64,000 nucleotides of DNA, taken from DASWLF01 sp963768765. Its GTDB lineage: Bacteria; Desulfobacterota; Desulfobaccia; Desulfobaccales; 0-14-0-80-60-11. The translations under genes were made by a program, and so were the position numbers. Within the stretch, counting starts at the first letter, position 1. Each line of letters opens with the position of its first letter. Shown here piece by piece: positions 34,327-43,900 of this stretch. Where the stretch lies: NCBI GenBank assembly GCA_963768765.1, contig CAVYJK010000019.1, positions 1 to 64,000 on the forward strand, read 5' to 3'. Under the pieces are notes generated by a model that worked only from the letters and a program-made list of their open reading frames with translations, had not been told where the DNA came from and did no database searches.

Positions 34327-34397
34327 CTGTCATTCTGAGCGAAGCGAAGAATCTAGTAATTTAAACGGGCTAGACCCTTCGCCTTCGGCTCAGGGTG
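34327..34397. repeat. Dispersed intergenic repeat between the rhodanese genes
   Basis: TCATTCTGAGCGAAGCGAAG followed by AATCT, then later CCTTCGCCTTCGGCTCAGGG TGACA, form an imperfect long inverted structure. A diverged copy lies at about 35045-35118 (GTCATCCTGGAACAAAGCGA...CTTGGGCTCAGGTTGACA). Non-coding. Confidence 0.75.
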
Positions 34398-34466
34398 ACA
34401 AAAAAACGAGTCCTTCAACCGCCTGATAAGCGCAACCGGGAAAGCCGGTTCGAAGCCCACCTTTCG

Positions 34467-34799
34467 TCAAGGCGGGTCCCTGAGGTCCGTGGGATAACCT
34501 TTCCCTTCCCAGGCCTGCCAGCCGCCCGCCAAGATGTAGACCTTAGAGAACCCCATCCGTTCCAGTTCCTGCCCCACCCGGGAGCTGGTACCCTCCTGGG
34601 GTCAGGTTCAATAGAGGACCAGCCTTTGGTCCTTGGAAAGATCCCTGGACCACTCCGACACCCGCTGGGGATCAAAACGGTGGGCGCCCGCGATCTTGGC
34701 GTTGCTACCCTCCCAGGCGGCCTGATTCCGCAAATCGATGATGAAAACGTCGGGGGCTCCCAACCAGCCTTTCAGGATATCGGGGTCGATCTTTTCCAC
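34467..34799 (-). CDS. Rhodanese-domain protein with two in-frame TGA codons, candidate selenoprotein
   Basis: Reading from GTG 34799 (AAAGGAG upstream) gives VEKIDPDILKGWLGAPDVFI...KIAGAHRFDPQ...RLVLY, then TGA at 34608-34610, ACC, TGA at 34602-34604, then PQEGTSSRVGQELERMGFSK and VYILAGGWQAW, ending at a TGA at 34467. Many rhodanese-like proteins have the active loop YC-x-C-P-x-E-x-x-S-x-R; here both cysteines of that motif are TGA (U64 and U66 of 110). The frame is open and family-like on both sides. A hairpin with loop GGTACCAG follows. Stopping at the first TGA would delete the active loop and the last strands. The adjacent paralogue keeps ordinary cysteine. Confidence 0.75.
34568..34601 (-). 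promoter_or_regulatory. SECIS-like hairpin in the rhodanese gene
   Basis: On the minus strand CCCC pairs with GGGG at 34572-34575 and GGAG with CTCC around the loop GGTACCAG; an outer CCTG (overlapping the second TGA) pairs with CAGG at 34568-34571. The loop starts 15 bases after the first TGA and 9 after the second, somewhat closer than usual for the second. Confidence 0.5.
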
Positions 34800-35278
34800 G
34801 CCGGGGTCTCCTTTGCCGCAAGCCCGGGGCGCCACGGACCCGGCGGCAAGTCTGCTTCGGCCGGGAACTTTAGACCTGATATGACAGTCCGGGAAATGAA
34901 AGAGCAGACAAGTGGGCGGCCGTGTTGTTTCAATAAGTAATCATCATTTTCCCGGAATCCAGGGGTTGGATTGGGAAAAATCACGGGGACTTAAGCCGAT
35001 CTAGGATCCTGTTAGGGGCTGTGGAAAGACGCTCAGTTTTTCGATTGTCATCCTGGAACAAAGCGAAGAATCCGGTAATTTCAATGGACTGGACCTTTCG
35101 CCTTGGGCTCAGGTTGACAACATAACGGGTTTTGCCACGGCCTGACAGCCATCCTGGGCGGAGGCCTCTCTCCCGAAGTTCTCCCCTTCGGCTTAACAAC
35201 CCCGGTTTTTCCCGGTCTTTACAACCAAGGCGGGTAAAGTTTAGCCCTTCCCTGGGATTTATGGTAAGGTGAAAAACC
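34800..35278. other. Intergenic region upstream of the EndoQ-UvrD gene
   Basis: No gene is supported in these 479 bases. They contain the diverged repeat copy at about 35045-35118 and short hairpins (CTCCCGAAG/TTCTCCCCTTCGG near 35170-35195). A purine-rich TAAGGTG lies just before the ATG at 35279. Confidence 0.5.
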
Positions 35279-38248
35279 ATGGAAGTCATTGCTGACCTGC
35301 ACCTCCACTCCCGTTTTTCCATCGCCACCGGCCGGGAAGCAGACCTGGAGCACCTGGATCTCTGGGGCCGCTACAAAGGGGTGCAGGTGGTGGGCACGGG
35401 AGATTGCACCCACCCGGAGTGGCTTAAGCAACTGGCCGCCAAGCTGGAGCCGGTCTCTGAAGGCACCTACGGGCTCAAAGGAGAGCTGGCCCTGCCGTTG
35501 AACCTCCGGGGCCCCCATTGGGACGAGACCCCCCGGGTGCGATTCGTGATCACCGGCGAAGTGAGCACCATCTATAAAAAGGCCGGCAAGGTCCGCAAGG
35601 TCCACCTGCTGCTGTTGCTTTCCGGCCTGAAGACCGCGGGCAAGCTCTCAGAGCGCCTGGGCCGCCTGGGCAACGTCACCTCCGATGGTCGCCCCATCCT
35701 GGGCCTGGATGCCCGGTACGTGCTGGAGCTGGTGCTGGACCTCGACCCCCAGGCCCTGGTGATCCCGGCCCACATCTGGACCCCCTGGTTTTCCGTGTTG
35801 GGGAGCAAGAGCGGCTTCGACTCCCTGGAGGAGTGCTTTGAGGAAGGGGTGGCCCACATTCACGCCCTGGAAACCGGTTTGTCGTCCGACCCGGCCATGA
35901 ACTGGCGGGTCTCGGCCCTGGACCGCTTCCTCCTGGTCTCCAACTCCGACGCTCATTCGCCCCAAAAGCTGGGCCGGGAGGCCAATATTTTTCACGTGCC
36001 CCCAACCTATCCCGATATGGCCCAGGCCCTGCGCACCGGCGAAGGCTTCGGGGGCACCCTCGAGTTCTTTCCCCAGGAAGGCAAGTACCACCTGGACGGC
36101 CACCGCAATTGCGGTGTCAGGCTCACCCCGGAAGAGGCCCGGGCCCTAAGCGGGGTCTGCCCCAAGTGCGCCAAGGCCCTGACCTACGGGGTGATGCACC
36201 GGGTGCTGGACCTGGCCGATCGCCCGGCCGGGACCCAGCCGCCGGCGGCCAGGCCTTTCGAGTCCCTCATCGCCCTGCCGGAGATCCTCCAGGAGGTCCT
36301 GGAGGTGGGCTCCAGCTCCAGTAAAAAGGTGCGGCAGCGTTACTTCCGCCTGCTGGAGAAACTGGGACCCGAGCTCCAGATCCTGCGCCGCACGCCCCTT
36401 TCGGAACTGGCCCGGGAGGGGGGCGATCTCCTGGCCCACGGCATCGACCAGATGCGCCGGCGGGAGGTAAACCTTGCCGGGGGCTACGACGGCGCCTACG
36501 GGGAGATTCGCCTCTTCACCCCGGAGGAGCGCCAGCGGTTGCTGCGCCAGGGGGCCTTTTTCAGCCTGGCGGGCACCGCCGCGGTGGCGTCCAAGCCTGA
36601 TAAGGCAAACCTGCCGCCGCTTGCGGCCGGACCAAACGCCGCCAATTCTCCGGAAAGCCCGGATTTCGAAAACCGAAAACCGAAAACCGAAAACCGTCTT
36701 TTCGACGATCCGCTCCTGGCCCCGCTGAACCAGGCTCAGCGGCAGGCGGTGCTGCACCGGGGGCCGCCGCTGCTGGTGGTCGCGGGCCCCGGCACCGGCA
36801 AGACCCGGGCCCTCACCCACCGCCTGGCCCATCTCCTGGCCCGCCGGGGCGCGGCCCCGGAAGAGATCCTGGCCGTCACCTTTACCCGACAGGCGGCCGG
36901 GGAGATGGCCGAGCGCCTCCGGCGCCTGCTCCCGGGCTTTCCGGGTCTGGAAAGACTCGCGCTCCAGACCTTTCACGCCCTGGGGCACCGGATCCTTCAG
37001 GACCAGGGAGGCCCGGGCCGGGAGGTGGCGGATGAAGAGCGCCGCCGCCGCCTCATCCGGGAGATCGCCCGGAACCATAAGCTGCCCTTCGCCGCCCTGG
37101 AGAAGCAGATCACCTTCTGGAAGCAGGCCCTGCAATACCCGGAGGACGTGGACGGCGCCCCGGAGCCCCGGCATCTGGCGGCCTACCGGGACTACGAGGC
37201 CGCCCTGGAAGGGCAAAACCTGTGGGACTACGAGGACCTCATCGCCCGGCCCGCCCTGCTTTATGCCCGGCAGCCGGCATTGAGGGAGGCCTGCCGCGGT
37301 TTCCGCCACCTGCTGGTGGACGAGTACCAGGACCTGAATGAAGCCCAATACCGCCTGTTCCGAACCCTGGCGGGCCCCCAAGCGGAGATCATGGTCATCG
37401 GCGACCCGGACCAGGCCATTTACGGTTTCCGGGGCGCCAGCCCCCGGTACTTCTCCCGGTTCCTGGCCGACTGGCCGGGCGCGGTGGCCTTGAGTTTCCC
37501 CGAGACCTACCGCCTGCCCCGGCCACTCCTTATGGCCGCCGGCCGGTTCCGGGCTGCGCCGGCGGGGGCAGCAGGCCCCCTGCTCACCCATCAGGCCGGC
37601 GCCGAGCCCCTGGTGCTCCTGGAGGCCCCCTCCGAGGCGGCCGAAGCCCGGACCATCGCCAAAGAGATCGAAAGATTGGTGGGAGGCCTGACCCACTACG
37701 CCCTGGAAGACGCGGGCCTCCGCCATCCGGACCGGCCGGAGCCGGCCGCCTTGCGGGATGTGGCGGTCCTTTATCGGCTGCACGCCCTGGGCCCGGAACT
37801 GGAGCGCCGCCTCACCGAGGCCGGCATCCCCTGCCTGCAGGCCCGGGAAGGGGTGGGCCCCGAATGGGACGGCCTGGACCTGGCCGCGGAGCGGGTTAAG
37901 CTTCTCACCTTGCACGCCGCCAAGGGACTGGAATTCCCTTACGTTTTCATTGCCGGCTTTGAGGCCGGCCTCCTTCCCTGGGAACCGGAAGGGGAATATC
38001 TCTCAGACCCGGAGGAAGAAAGGCGCCTGTTTTACGTGGGGCTGACCCGGGCTTCTCGCCAGGTCTTCCTCACCTGCTCCCGGGTGCGCACCGTCTGGGG
38101 CAAGAGACGGCGGGCCGGGGTCTCGCCCCTGGTTCAGGACCTGCCTCCGGAGTTGTTGCGCCGGCCCGCGGCGCCGCCCTCCCGGCAGGGACGGCAGCCC
38201 AGGCTTTTCCCGGAGTTGTGGCGGCCCCGAAACCCCAGGGTAGAATAA
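35279..38248 (+). CDS. EndoQ-like PHP nuclease fused to a UvrD/Rep-type helicase
   Basis: Residues 1 to about 420 match endonuclease Q: the PHP metal-site motifs DLHLHSRFS, GTGDCTHPEW, VIPAHIWTPWFS and LVSNSDAHSPQKLGREANI, then a zinc-finger-like HRNCGVRLTPEEA...CPKCAKAL. EndoQ cleaves DNA 5' of deaminated bases. From about residue 480 comes a superfamily 1 helicase: NQAQRQAV, Walker A GPGTGKTRA (near 502), VTFTRQAAGEM, LVDEYQDLN, IGDPDQAIYGFRGA, LTLHAAKGLEFPYVFIAG and FYVGLTRA. Helicase subdomains are compact (989 residues in all). The linker contains a repetitive ENRKPKTENR stretch. The fusion suggests nick-then-unwind repair of deaminated DNA; this is inference. Confidence 0.85.
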   Translation: MEVIADLHLHSRFSIATGREADLEHLDLWGRYKGVQVVGTGDCTHPEWLKQLAAKLEPVSEGTYGLKGELALPLNLRGPHWDETPRVRFVITGEVSTIYKKAGKVRKVHLLLLLSGLKTAGKLSERLGRLGNVTSDGRPILGLDARYVLELVLDLDPQALVIPAHIWTPWFSVLGSKSGFDSLEECFEEGVAHIHALETGLSSDPAMNWRVSALDRFLLVSNSDAHSPQKLGREANIFHVPPTYPDMAQALRTGEGFGGTLEFFPQEGKYHLDGHRNCGVRLTPEEARALSGVCPKCAKALTYGVMHRVLDLADRPAGTQPPAARPFESLIALPEILQEVLEVGSSSSKKVRQRYFRLLEKLGPELQILRRTPLSELAREGGDLLAHGIDQMRRREVNLAGGYDGAYGEIRLFTPEERQRLLRQGAFFSLAGTAAVASKPDKANLPPLAAGPNAANSPESPDFENRKPKTENRLFDDPLLAPLNQAQRQAVLHRGPPLLVVAGPGTGKTRALTHRLAHLLARRGAAPEEILAVTFTRQAAGEMAERLRRLLPGFPGLERLALQTFHALGHRILQDQGGPGREVADEERRRRLIREIARNHKLPFAALEKQITFWKQALQYPEDVDGAPEPRHLAAYRDYEAALEGQNLWDYEDLIARPALLYARQPALREACRGFRHLLVDEYQDLNEAQYRLFRTLAGPQAEIMVIGDPDQAIYGFRGASPRYFSRFLADWPGAVALSFPETYRLPRPLLMAAGRFRAAPAGAAGPLLTHQAGAEPLVLLEAPSEAAEARTIAKEIERLVGGLTHYALEDAGLRHPDRPEPAALRDVAVLYRLHALGPELERRLTEAGIPCLQAREGVGPEWDGLDLAAERVKLLTLHAAKGLEFPYVFIAGFEAGLLPWEPEGEYLSDPEEERRLFYVGLTRASRQVFLTCSRVRTVWGKRRRAGVSPLVQDLPPELLRRPAAPPSRQGRQPRLFPELWRPRNPRVE

Positions 38249-38269
38249 TTGGGAGTGCTTATCCGGCCC

Positions 38270-40141
38270 ATGCAGGTGGAGACCTTCCTGACCCGAAGCC
38301 TGGCAATTCTCACTCTGGCGGCCCTCCTGGGGAGCCCGGCCCCGGGTAGGGGGGCCGAGCCGCCGGAGCCGGGAACCGGATCCCTTACCCTGCATTCTTT
38401 TCGCATCGTGGGCGCCAAAACGGTAAAACAGGAGGACCTCAAAAAAGAGTTGTCCATCAAGCTGCCCTCGTTTTGGCCGCCCTGGAAAAAGGCCCCCACC
38501 TTTCGCCCGGTGGACCTGGACTACGACGTGGAGCGGCTTAAGGATTTCTATCGCCGCCAGGGTTTTTACCATACCCAAATCAAGCCCGGGATCGAGTACT
38601 TGCCGGGCGGCGAAGTGAACGTCACGCTGGTCATCGAGGAAGGGCCCTGGGTCAAGGTCACTCAGGTGGAGGTTGACCTCAAGGACACCTATCTGGACCT
38701 GGAGGAACTGAAGGAAAAATGGCCTTTAAAGCCTGGGGACCGCTATGTCGAAAAAGCTTATGACGGCCTGAAAAATCTCTACCTCAACTATCTGCCCAAC
38801 CACGGCTATCCCCGGGTCACGGTGCAGGGCCGGATATTGCTGGACGAAGAGAAAAACACCGCCACCATCCATCTCAAGGTGGAGCCCGGCGCCATTGCCT
38901 ACTTCGGCGCCACCAGGGTCAAGGATCCGGAAAAGCTGGAAACCCCGGTCAAGGCCATCCTGGAGAGGGTGACTTTCAAAGAGGGGGAAATTTTCTCCCT
39001 GGAGGAGCTGTTCAAGACCCAGCGGAAGCTTTACGCCACCGATCTCTTCAAGAGCGTGGTGCTCACCCCGGAGGAGGTGCCTGCCGGCGAGCGGAATATC
39101 CCCATCCTCATCCAGGTGGAGGAAAAAAAGAAGCGCGCCTTGAAGCTGGGCCTGGGGTACGGGGACGAAGACAAGCTGCGGGCCCGTCTGGGGCTGCGCT
39201 ACCGCAACCTGTGGGGCGGCGGCCGGCTCCTGGACCTGGACAGCCGCTACTCCAGCCTGGGCTACCTGGTCACCGAAACCTTCACCAACCCGGTGGTGTT
39301 CGACAGCAACTTCGACTTCGTGCAGCAGACCGGCGCCCGGCACCGGGATCTCCCCGGGTTCACCGACCAGGCCTATTTTACCCAGGCCCGGCTGGAACAC
39401 GACCTGGCCCTGGATATCCGCTACTATCTCGGCTATGGCTTGGAGTTTTCCCGGCCCTTCAGCATCCCGCTGGAGACCCTGATCCGCCTCCAGGGCACCG
39501 CACCGGAAAAAATCTACCGGGCCTCCTTCGTCATCTTCGGTCTGCGGCAAGACACGGTGGACAACCATATCGAGCCCACCAAGGGCGGCATCCTCACCTT
39601 CAGCAACGAAGTGGCCCCCACTTTCCTGGGCTCCGGGCTGCAATACGCCCAGACGGTGGTGGAGGCCAAGCGCTACCACGCCCTGGGCGACTCCGGCTTC
39701 GTGCTGGCGGGCCGCCTGAAGTTCGGCCTCATCCAGCCCATGCAGTCCACCGAGCAGATCCCCATCCAGAAGCGGTTCTTCAGCGGCGGCGCCAACAGCG
39801 TCCGGGGCTACAAGCTGGATTACCTGGGGCCCCGCAACGCCAGCGGCGTCCCCATCGGGGGGGACGCGGTGATTGAAGCCAGCCTTGAGGGCCGCTTTCC
39901 CCTGCCCCTACCGGTTTATGGCAGCAAGATCGGCGGGGTGGTTTTCATGGACGCGGGCAATGTATATTTTAAAGCCAGAAACATTGACCCGGGGCAGTTG
40001 AGGTATTCCCCCGGGGTAGGTTTACGGTATCTTTCCCCCATCGGGCCCATTGGGGTGGACGTGGCCTTTCCGATTAATCGCATCGATCCCAACCGGGACC
40101 GGGTCTATCAGATACACTTTACCATCGGCTATGGTTTTTAA
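38270..40141 (+). CDS. tamA: TamA/BamA-type outer-membrane barrel protein
   Basis: A signal peptide (FLTRSLAILTLAALLGSPAP) is followed by POTRA domains (FRIVGAKTVKQEDLKKEL; VDLDYDVERLKDFYRRQGFY; VRVTQ-type WVKVTQVEVDLKD). The C-terminal half is an Omp85 barrel with the lid-lock RFFSGGANSVRGYKLDYLGP and the final-strand Phe end (IHFTIGYGF). It inserts barrel proteins in the outer membrane. The next gene is TamB, 12 bases downstream, which marks this as the TamA partner rather than BamA. Start ATG 38270 places the signal peptide at the N-terminus; the frame is open from a TTG at 38249 directly after the helicase stop. Confidence 0.85.
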   Translation: MQVETFLTRSLAILTLAALLGSPAPGRGAEPPEPGTGSLTLHSFRIVGAKTVKQEDLKKELSIKLPSFWPPWKKAPTFRPVDLDYDVERLKDFYRRQGFYHTQIKPGIEYLPGGEVNVTLVIEEGPWVKVTQVEVDLKDTYLDLEELKEKWPLKPGDRYVEKAYDGLKNLYLNYLPNHGYPRVTVQGRILLDEEKNTATIHLKVEPGAIAYFGATRVKDPEKLETPVKAILERVTFKEGEIFSLEELFKTQRKLYATDLFKSVVLTPEEVPAGERNIPILIQVEEKKKRALKLGLGYGDEDKLRARLGLRYRNLWGGGRLLDLDSRYSSLGYLVTETFTNPVVFDSNFDFVQQTGARHRDLPGFTDQAYFTQARLEHDLALDIRYYLGYGLEFSRPFSIPLETLIRLQGTAPEKIYRASFVIFGLRQDTVDNHIEPTKGGILTFSNEVAPTFLGSGLQYAQTVVEAKRYHALGDSGFVLAGRLKFGLIQPMQSTEQIPIQKRFFSGGANSVRGYKLDYLGPRNASGVPIGGDAVIEASLEGRFPLPLPVYGSKIGGVVFMDAGNVYFKARNIDPGQLRYSPGVGLRYLSPIGPIGVDVAFPINRIDPNRDRVYQIHFTIGYGF

Positions 40142-40153
40142 GGGGAGACCGTT

Positions 40154-43100
40154 ATGCTGAGGCGTCTAGTTATTGCCCTGTTCACCGCCGCCCTCCTCCC
40201 GGCCCTGGCGGGCCAGGGCCGGTGCGGCCTCCTGCCGGACGCCTTCTGGAACTGGGGCGGGACCCAACTCCTTGACTTGGCCCAAAGCAAGATTAACGGC
40301 AAAATCACGGCCAGGGAGATCTTGGGAAACCCCGTGACGGGCCTCACTTACAAAGATCTGGTCCTCACCGGGCCCCAGGGCCGGGTGCTGCTCCGGGCGG
40401 ACCGCCTGGAGCTGCGCCTCTCGGCCCGGTCCCTCACCGCGCTCTATCCGGTCATCGCCAGGCTGGCCCTGGTCAATCCCCACTTCTACCCGGTTCAGGA
40501 AGACGGGGGCTGGAACTTCAGCCGCCTGGCGCCCCCGGCGCCGGAGTCCCCCTCCCAGCCGCCTGGGTTGCTAACCGGGTTTTTCTTGCGGGAAATCGAC
40601 TTTTCCGGGATCGTGGTGGAACACGGCGACATCGAACTCACCCGGGACGGCGTGACCCGGCGCTATACCGACCTGGACCTCAAGGCCGCGGTCAACCTTT
40701 ACCACTGGGGCACTCCCCAGCGAAAGCTCGATGTCCGGGAGGCCGACCTGGGAGTCACCACCCCCCAGGGGCGGGCCGAACTTAACACCCGCTTCAGCTA
40801 CAGCCCGGACCTGGCCAGGATCGGCTCCCTGGCCCTGAAGCTGGCGGGCCAGCCGGTCCTGGACCTGAAGGGCGAGATCTGCGAACCCCTCAAGGACCTC
40901 TCCTGCAAGCTGACGGGGCGGCTGGGGCCCCTTAAGGGGGAGGCCATCCACGAGTTCTGGACCCGGTGGCCGGCCCCCTGGGACCTGGCCGGGAGGTTCA
41001 GCTTCAGCGGCGCCCCCCAGGGGATGCAGGTGGCCGCGGCCGGCGGGGTGGGAGAGGCCAAGTTTGACCTGAAAGGCCGGCTCGACGCCCGGGCGGCGGC
41101 CCCGGTGTTCGGACTGGACCTGGACCTGCAGGGCCTGACCACGGCCCAACTCCAGGAGATCCGGGGGCTGGAAGCCCGAAAGATTGAAGGCCTGAGCCCG
41201 GTGACCGCCCACCTCTCCCTTAAAGGCCGGGGACTCCCTTGGAACCCCGAGAAGGTCGAGACCCAGCTTAACCTGGAGCCGTTCCAGTACCGGGAAGTCA
41301 AGGTCAAGCTTCTGACGCTGACCCTCTCCGGCAACGCCCGGAGCCAGGACCTGCACGCCCAGGCGGAGGGCAATTTCGGCGCCCTTACCCTGGACTCCCG
41401 GGGCCAGCTCCTGCCGGTGGGCCAGGCCGGCGCCTCCGGGGATCTCACCCTGAAGATGGCGGAGTTCCAACCGGCCCTTTTGGGGCTGGTCAAAGCCGCG
41501 GGTACGACTCTGAGCGGCCTCTTTGCCGGCAAGTTTCGCCTGCCTCCCGGCTACTCCCTGGCCCAAGCCCAACTGGCGGGCAATCTGGAGGCCAAAGGCC
41601 GCCTGGCGGGCCAACCCCTGGAGAACTTCCGGAGCCGGTTCGCCCTGGAAGGCAAAAAGCTGCATCTCGACGAGGCCAGCCTCCGCCTGGCGGGGGTGTC
41701 TGCCACCTTAAAGGGCGACCTCACGCCCTCGGGGCTGGATGTTAGATTCACCGCCGAAGTTTCCGGCTCCCGGGGGCTGCCCGTTCCCACGCCGGCGGCC
41801 TTCGCCCATCTTGCCGCGGAAGGCGCGGTCAAGGGCCCCTGGAAAGAACCCCAGGGAAGCCTGACGGCCAGAGGGAAGAAGCTCTCCTTTCAAGGCGTCC
41901 ACCTGGAGGCGGCCAGTTTTTCCGCCAACCTCACCGGCTGGCCCCCTCAATCCGGCCAGGTCCAGCTTCAGGGGACCCAGCTCCGCATCGGGGCCGGCGC
42001 CTTCTCCCGGGTCAACCTGTCGGCCCGGGGCGAGGCGGGACGCTGGGCCTTTCAGATGGCCGCCGCCTCTGCCAAGTATCCCCGGCTGCAGCTGACCGGC
42101 GCCGCGGACCTGCGGGAGCGTCCCCTGCTGGTCCTGGTCAACCAGCTTTCCTGGCAGGATCAACGCCTGGCTCTGAAGAACCGCGCCCCCTTCCAGGTGC
42201 GCCTCCTGCCCGGGTGGGAAATCTCTGAGGCCGCGTTTCAGGTGGATGGGGGCCTGGTCACGGTGCAAGGCCTGGTGCGAGGCCAGGAGGTCTCGGGCCG
42301 CCTGGAAGTTAAGAATCTGGAGGCCGGGCTGCTGAGCCCCCCGGGCCTGCCCGCCCAGGGTAAGATCAATGGCAAGCTCACTCTGGCCGGCGCCCCCCGG
42401 TCTCCCATCATCAACGGCAGCCTGTCCCTGGAGTCCGGGAAGATCAGAGACATTCCCCTGCAAACCCTGACCACCACCCTGAGTTATGAGGGCGAGCGGT
42501 TGCAACTGGACGGCTACCTGGAAGAAGGCATCCAGCATTCCCGCCTGACCTGGAAGGGGGCGGTGCCGGTCAGCCTCAGCCTCCTGCCGCTGAAATTCGC
42601 CCTGGGCCACCAGGACCTCTACCTCCGGGTCCAGGGCCAAAAGGCCAACCTTTGCCTGTTGACCTACCTCAGCAAGGAAGTCCAGGGCGCCCAGAGCCCG
42701 CTGGACCTCCTGGTGGAGATGCGGGGCGACCCGCACCAGCCGCAGGTCTCTGGCTACATCCGCTGGGGCGAGGGCTGCGTGCAGCTGACCCAGGCCGGAA
42801 CCCCTTACCAACTGGCTCCCGGTGAAATCCGCCTGCTGGGCGATAAGGTGACGATTCCGGGAATCACCCTCATCAGCGACGGCACCCTGCGCCTGGCCGG
42901 GGACCTGGAGTTGGCAGGGGGCACCGCCGCCCGGCTCCGGGCCCAGGCGGATAACTTCCTGGTGCTGAACCGGGGCGGCAACCAGATCTGGAGCAACGGC
43001 CGGGTGGACCTGAGCGGCCCCTTGAGCGCCCTGGTGGCCACCGGCAGCCTGGTGGTGCCCAAGGCCCAATTCCGGCCCACCTTCTTCCGTTCCCCCCAGG

Positions 43101-43900
43101 ACCCGGACATTGTGCTGGTGACCCACAAGCCTAAACCCAAGGAGGCCGGCCCGGCCCCGGCCGTGTACCGCAATATGCGGGTGGATGTGAGCCTTGAGTC
43201 CCCGGGCAACGTCTGGCTGAAGGACCCCGTCGGGCAGGTGGAGCTCACCGGCAAACTCAAAGCCATAAAAAAGCCGGACCAGAAAATGGTCCTGGGCGGC
43301 GAGATCCGCGCCCTCAAGGGCACGGTGGACGTGCAGGAAAGGGAGTTCAAAGTGGAGCGGGCCAGCATGTTTTTGCCCGGCGTCCCTGGCCAACCCATCA
43401 CCGTGGAAGGCAACGCCACCCATAAGATGGATGAGATCACCCTGGTGCTGGCGGTGACCGGCACCGTGACCAACCCTAACATCCGCCTGGAAAGCCAGCC
43501 GCCCCTGCCTCCGGCGGACGTGCTCTCCTACCTGGTCTTCGGGGCTCCCACCGCCAGCCTCACCAAGGACCAGTACTATGCCCTGGGCGCCCAGACCCTG
43601 GGGGTCCTGGGCGGCATCACCTCTAAAAAGATCAGCGAGCTCCTGGGGGGCAGCGTCCCCTTCCTGAGCGGCGGCGTCGCGGTGAAAAGCGGCACGGCGG
43701 GCGGCCGGGCCACCCTGGGGGTCGAGAAGAAGATCACCCAGAACGTCAGCGTCTCTTACCAGCGCAACTTCAACGAAGAGCGGGGCCAGTACGAGCGCCA
43801 GGTGCACATCGACTACAAGATCAACAAAAACTTCAGCGTCGAATCCCAGCTGGGAACCCGCAACTCCGGGGCCGACGTGTTCTTTAACTACGATTTTTGA
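40154..43900 (+). CDS. tamB: TamB/DUF490 translocation-assembly protein
   Basis: The 1248-residue product has an N-terminal hydrophobic anchor (LVIALFTAALLPALAGQ), long repeats of beta strands typical of AsmA/TamB-like proteins (alternating polar-hydrophobic segments), and a C-terminal DUF490 domain: GGEIRALKGTVDVQEREFKV, PPADVLSYLVFGAPTASLTK and VSVSYQRNFNEERGQYERQV, ending in Phe. It spans the periplasm as a lipid- or protein-conducting groove between the inner membrane and the TamA barrel. Length is normal. Operon with tamA. Confidence 0.9.
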   Translation: MLRRLVIALFTAALLPALAGQGRCGLLPDAFWNWGGTQLLDLAQSKINGKITAREILGNPVTGLTYKDLVLTGPQGRVLLRADRLELRLSARSLTALYPVIARLALVNPHFYPVQEDGGWNFSRLAPPAPESPSQPPGLLTGFFLREIDFSGIVVEHGDIELTRDGVTRRYTDLDLKAAVNLYHWGTPQRKLDVREADLGVTTPQGRAELNTRFSYSPDLARIGSLALKLAGQPVLDLKGEICEPLKDLSCKLTGRLGPLKGEAIHEFWTRWPAPWDLAGRFSFSGAPQGMQVAAAGGVGEAKFDLKGRLDARAAAPVFGLDLDLQGLTTAQLQEIRGLEARKIEGLSPVTAHLSLKGRGLPWNPEKVETQLNLEPFQYREVKVKLLTLTLSGNARSQDLHAQAEGNFGALTLDSRGQLLPVGQAGASGDLTLKMAEFQPALLGLVKAAGTTLSGLFAGKFRLPPGYSLAQAQLAGNLEAKGRLAGQPLENFRSRFALEGKKLHLDEASLRLAGVSATLKGDLTPSGLDVRFTAEVSGSRGLPVPTPAAFAHLAAEGAVKGPWKEPQGSLTARGKKLSFQGVHLEAASFSANLTGWPPQSGQVQLQGTQLRIGAGAFSRVNLSARGEAGRWAFQMAAASAKYPRLQLTGAADLRERPLLVLVNQLSWQDQRLALKNRAPFQVRLLPGWEISEAAFQVDGGLVTVQGLVRGQEVSGRLEVKNLEAGLLSPPGLPAQGKINGKLTLAGAPRSPIINGSLSLESGKIRDIPLQTLTTTLSYEGERLQLDGYLEEGIQHSRLTWKGAVPVSLSLLPLKFALGHQDLYLRVQGQKANLCLLTYLSKEVQGAQSPLDLLVEMRGDPHQPQVSGYIRWGEGCVQLTQAGTPYQLAPGEIRLLGDKVTIPGITLISDGTLRLAGDLELAGGTAARLRAQADNFLVLNRGGNQIWSNGRVDLSGPLSALVATGSLVVPKAQFRPTFFRSPQDPDIVLVTHKPKPKEAGPAPAVYRNMRVDVSLESPGNVWLKDPVGQVELTGKLKAIKKPDQKMVLGGEIRALKGTVDVQEREFKVERASMFLPGVPGQPITVEGNATHKMDEITLVLAVTGTVTNPNIRLESQPPLPPADVLSYLVFGAPTASLTKDQYYALGAQTLGVLGGITSKKISELLGGSVPFLSGGVAVKSGTAGGRATLGVEKKITQNVSVSYQRNFNEERGQYERQVHIDYKINKNFSVESQLGTRNSGADVFFNYDF

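Noticed and set aside
36146..37915. 589-codon open frame opposite the EndoQ-UvrD gene
   Set aside because: Shadow frame without domain similarity or ribosome site.
41708..43807. 699-codon open frame opposite tamB
   Set aside because: Same reasoning: shadow frame of a high-GC gene, no motifs, while tamB on the other strand is clearly real.
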